Shown here: piece after piece, positions 5,165-7,152 of the stretch
How the letters are laid out: each line of letters starts with the position of its first letter
How positions within the stretch are numbered: the first letter of the stretch is position 1
NCBI GenBank assembly: GCA_002438905.1
Contig: DJSA01000103.1
Coordinates: forward strand, 34,822 to 41,973
DNA length: 7,152 nt
Origin: Bacteroidales bacterium UBA6346
GTDB lineage: Bacteria > Bacteroidota > Bacteroidia > Bacteroidales > UBA932
Direction of reading: 5' to 3'
The notes under the pieces: model-generated
Database searches by the model: none
Seen by the model: the letters and a program-made list of their open reading frames with translations, nothing else
Told to the model about the DNA's origin: nothing
Program-made: the position numbers and the translations under genes

Positions 5165-5836
5165 CTATCGAAGGACATCGACAGCAATGTTGTCAGATAA
5201 CACTTTCTCCTCAAGGATTACCATTGCAGACCCTATAGGCTTCAACTCTGTGTGCATCAACGTCATATACATTTCACGACAAATCCACGCATCTGTGGCG
5301 GCATATTTCTGCTGCGGCTCGGAAAGCATATCCGCCTCCCAATTGGACAACTGCTGCGTTTTTGAAACTTTTACACCGAGAATAATTGCAGCCATTTTTT
5401 TGACGCTCTTGTCGCGTATCCCCCACTCGGGAACGATCTTCTGCAAATCAACGAATGAGGCCGGCTTGAACTTCGCATAGCGCTGCAGTCCCTTAACGTC
5501 ATCCGCTGTAGCCGCACCAACCTTGACAATAGCTGGATCTGAGAGGATGTTGCACAAGGCGCGCTGCATCCCGAGAGACTTTATCCTGAAAAGGAATGCC
5601 TTGTTACCTCCGGAAAGCTGGAGAAGGGCCACTCCCGGACTTGGCGTGTGCGGCGTGAAACATGGTTTGGTTTCCGTGTCGAAACCGAGAATCTTCTGCC
5701 GTTTCAGATAGCGTATCGCTCTCCTATAATCCTCAGACAAGGAATCTATCACATGAATTTCCCCCGGAAACGAGGCCATGGGCAAGGTCTCTATCGTTTC
5801 CGGCAGTATATTCTCTATAAAGTTGTTCTCGTTCAC
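5165..5836 (-). CDS. DEDDy-type 3'-5' exonuclease (RNase D/WRN-exo-like)
   Basis: A 223-residue single-domain member of the DnaQ-like/RNase D-type fold, acting on RNA or DNA 3' ends with two metal ions; cytoplasmic. Exo I is LGFDTETKP (50-58) with D53 and E55; Exo II is VKVGAATADD (104-113) with D113 the likely ligand; Exo III is QQKYAATDAWICREMY (175-190) with Y178 and D182, the DEDDy spacing. There is no HRDC domain, so it is not full-length RNase D. The start is GTG at 5836: an in-frame TAA lies 15 codons or less upstream (5852-5854), leaving no ATG before it, and the first internal ATG (M20) would still keep all motifs. It follows the lipoprotein gene by 19 bases and precedes the RlmI-like gene by 35. 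This pairing suggests a role in RNA metabolism, but the substrate cannot be read from the sequence. Confidence 0.88.
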   Translation of the reverse strand: MNENNFIENILPETIETLPMASFPGEIHVIDSLSEDYRRAIRYLKRQKILGFDTETKPCFTPHTPSPGVALLQLSGGNKAFLFRIKSLGMQRALCNILSDPAIVKVGAATADDVKGLQRYAKFKPASFVDLQKIVPEWGIRDKSVKKMAAIILGVKVSKTQQLSNWEADMLSEPQQKYAATDAWICREMYMTLMHTELKPIGSAMVILEEKVLSDNIAVDVLR

Positions 5837-5855
5837 TTCTGCACTCTTTTTTTAG

Positions 5856-7109
5856 TCATTCCGTCAGCCTTTCCATGTTAAGAATCACTGGTGCAACCAG
5901 TCGGCTGGCTCTTTCAAAACGTTCATCGCTCATATACAAGCGGTTAAGAGGAACTGTTCTGGTAATCTGCACACTCGCATCGGCCGAGTGGTTGTATTTG
6001 TACCTTGTTGCAAGCGTTCCTCCGAAATCAACGCTTTCAAGCGGGACTCCGACTGATGGAACGGTCACAAAGGCTTCTACGGAAGGATAGGCAATCCGGT
6101 GGGTAAAAAGGTTGCGGCTCCTAAGCACACCATAGCATTCCCGTATGGCAGCATCTTCCCCGCCTATAAACTCCAAGTCCTCTTCAAGCACCGAACGATA
6201 ACTCTCCATACCTGATCCCTGCGATGTCCTTATCTCTTCCAATGCTGCAGAAAGGCTCTGAACATTCAAGGAGTCTGATGAAGTACCCAAAAGAATGGCT
6301 GAAATCTTCCGTGTGGCTCCCGAAGCAATGTAATCGTCTAGAAAAGAAGCAAGAATTGAGCGTGAATCACTTCCGGAGATGGTGTCTTCAATGTAGTCAG
6401 GAAATGAATCATACCTAGACCTGACCCTATCATATACAGACCTATATAAACCATATTCAATCTCCTTGACGCCAGCCAAGACAGCAATAATTCCGCTTGG
6501 GTGTCGCTTCATGGCACGATGCATCATCGCATCGGAAAGCGAAATCACAGGGATGTCGATTCCCTTTGACAAGAATAGCGTATCAATGTCCTTCATTGCG
6601 TAGCGGCAAAGATAAGGAGAACCCACTATCAAAACTTTAGCCGGAGTACGCGGAGAAGTAAGCGCCTCATCAAATGTGTTTGAGTAACTCAAATTCCCGA
6701 GAGATGCCACAGCCATGCTTACTGCCGCCTCACGCATGGCAGGGATGTTTTCTGCCACGATGTACCCGTCATATGGGGAATTCGCAATGTCGAAGACCGG
6801 AGTAAGTGTTTCTCCAGCGAAATCATGAAGTTCGTCCGGCGACTCACTACCATCTATATTGTCAAAACGGTCGGAGCGCAGGAACTCGTCAACGAGTTCA
6901 CAGAGAGGGTCGAAGTCTCCTATTATTGCGATGCTTCCGGAGACGTTGCCGGGAGTGTAACTTTCGAGGATGTGCCATGCCACTGAACTTGTATCCGAAA
7001 GAGCCTTTTTCACAAATGGCAGGTATGGTTCGGAAACATCTTTATTTCTTCCACACGCTATCAAAATTGTGGCAAAAAAAGCAAGCGATATGAAGACGCA
7101 AAATCTCAT
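5856..7109 (-). CDS. Putative lipoprotein of unknown function
   Basis: I do not recognise the family. The 417-residue product begins with MRF, a hydrophobic stretch (4-18) and the lipobox LIAC, so signal peptidase II should cleave before C19. The following GRNKD is charged and only partly resembles the Bacteroidota surface-export signal, so periplasmic or surface placement is open. The rest alternates hydrophobic strands and helices: SIAIIGDFD (59-67), DGYIVA (114-119), KVLIVGSPY (158-166), IPVISLSDA (186-194), GIIAVLAG (206-213), ISAILLG (269-275). This looks like two alpha/beta domains, as in periplasmic binding or Asp/Glu racemase-like folds, but no catalytic motif is seen. Its ATG overlaps the stop of the upstream gene (ATGA), and the exonuclease starts 19 bases after it. 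The frame stays open upstream to the edge, but the signal peptide supports the ATG at 7109. Confidence 0.85.
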   Translation of the reverse strand: MRFCVFISLAFFATILIACGRNKDVSEPYLPFVKKALSDTSSVAWHILESYTPGNVSGSIAIIGDFDPLCELVDEFLRSDRFDNIDGSESPDELHDFAGETLTPVFDIANSPYDGYIVAENIPAMREAAVSMAVASLGNLSYSNTFDEALTSPRTPAKVLIVGSPYLCRYAMKDIDTLFLSKGIDIPVISLSDAMMHRAMKRHPSGIIAVLAGVKEIEYGLYRSVYDRVRSRYDSFPDYIEDTISGSDSRSILASFLDDYIASGATRKISAILLGTSSDSLNVQSLSAALEEIRTSQGSGMESYRSVLEEDLEFIGGEDAAIRECYGVLRSRNLFTHRIAYPSVEAFVTVPSVGVPLESVDFGGTLATRYKYNHSADASVQITRTVPLNRLYMSDERFERASRLVAPVILNMERLTE

Positions 7110-7152
7110 TTTTCTTTTTTCAGCGAAAATGGCAATGCAGCAACATTCAGCA
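7106..7152 (-). CDS. C-terminal end of an upstream gene (runs off the right edge)
   Basis: On the minus strand one frame ends LNVAALPFSLKKEK and a TGA at 7108-7106, whose bases overlap the ATG of the lipoprotein gene as ATGA. Such a four-base overlap is the usual sign of adjacent co-translated genes. Only 14 codons are inside the window, too few to identify the product; the charged KKEK end is compatible with an ordinary protein C-terminus. If real, the promoter of the whole minus-strand cluster lies outside the window, which fits the lack of any promoter between 7110 and 7152. Confidence 0.5.
   Translation of the reverse strand, partial: LNVAALPFSLKKEK

Noticed and set aside
7110..7152. Longer N-terminus of the lipoprotein, since its frame is open to the window edge
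   Set aside because: The hydrophobic segment and lipobox at residues 4-19 fit a start at 7109 precisely, and another frame gives an ATGA stop-start overlap at the same place.
1..7152. CRISPR array, insertion sequence or toxin-antitoxin pair
   Set aside because: No regularly spaced repeats, no transposase-like protein and no pair of small adjacent genes with such features were found on either strand.

Overview
The window looks like chromosomal DNA from a member of the Bacteroidota, probably order Bacteroidales. The main reasons are promoters of the Bacteroidota type (TTTG, about 19-20 bases, TAnnTTTG) at 3257-3287 and on the minus strand at 3765-3796, start sites without a clear Shine-Dalgarno sequence, a DUF3467 gene directly followed by kdsC and maf, and an RlmI-like methyltransferase next to a DEDDy exonuclease. 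No plasmid, phage, transposase or CRISPR feature is visible. The genus cannot be fixed from the sequence.

Layout. Positions 1-1466 (minus) hold the N-terminal 488 codons of valyl-tRNA synthetase, which runs off the left edge and is therefore easy to miss. A divergent intergenic region (1467-1653) carries its probable -7 box. On the plus strand follows a compact unit: DUF3467 protein (1654-1983), KdsC-type HAD phosphatase (1987-2565, 3 bases downstream), two degenerate copies of a palindromic intergenic repeat (2570-2626), and a Maf-family nucleotide pyrophosphatase (2639-3214). Positions 3215-3673 contain no credible protein gene. They hold a candidate small RNA of about 119 nt with its own strong promoter and a Rho-independent terminator (3292-3410), a 117-bp imperfect inverted repeat overlapping its 3' end, a GC-rich block of hairpins, and the terminator of tRNA-Cys. 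tRNA-Cys(GCA) lies on the minus strand (3674-3747) with its own promoter. The right half (3870-7152) is one minus-strand cluster, transcribed right to left: the last codons of an unidentified gene, a lipoprotein of unknown function overlapping it by ATGA, a DEDDy 3'-5' exonuclease with a GTG start, and an RlmI-like 23S rRNA methyltransferase.

How the parts fit. Most of the protein genes are housekeeping: tRNA charging (ValS, tRNA-Cys), Kdo synthesis for lipopolysaccharide (KdsC), nucleotide-pool cleaning (Maf), and RNA modification or processing (RlmI-like protein, exonuclease). The part least explained by known families is the noncoding stretch 3257-3600. There, a complete transcription unit with no protein gene ends in a terminator whose T-tract and flanks are repeated as a mirror image, so that both strands read the same flanking words around two unrelated hairpins. 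I consider this the best candidate for something undescribed. The lipoprotein at 5856-7109 is the main unknown protein.
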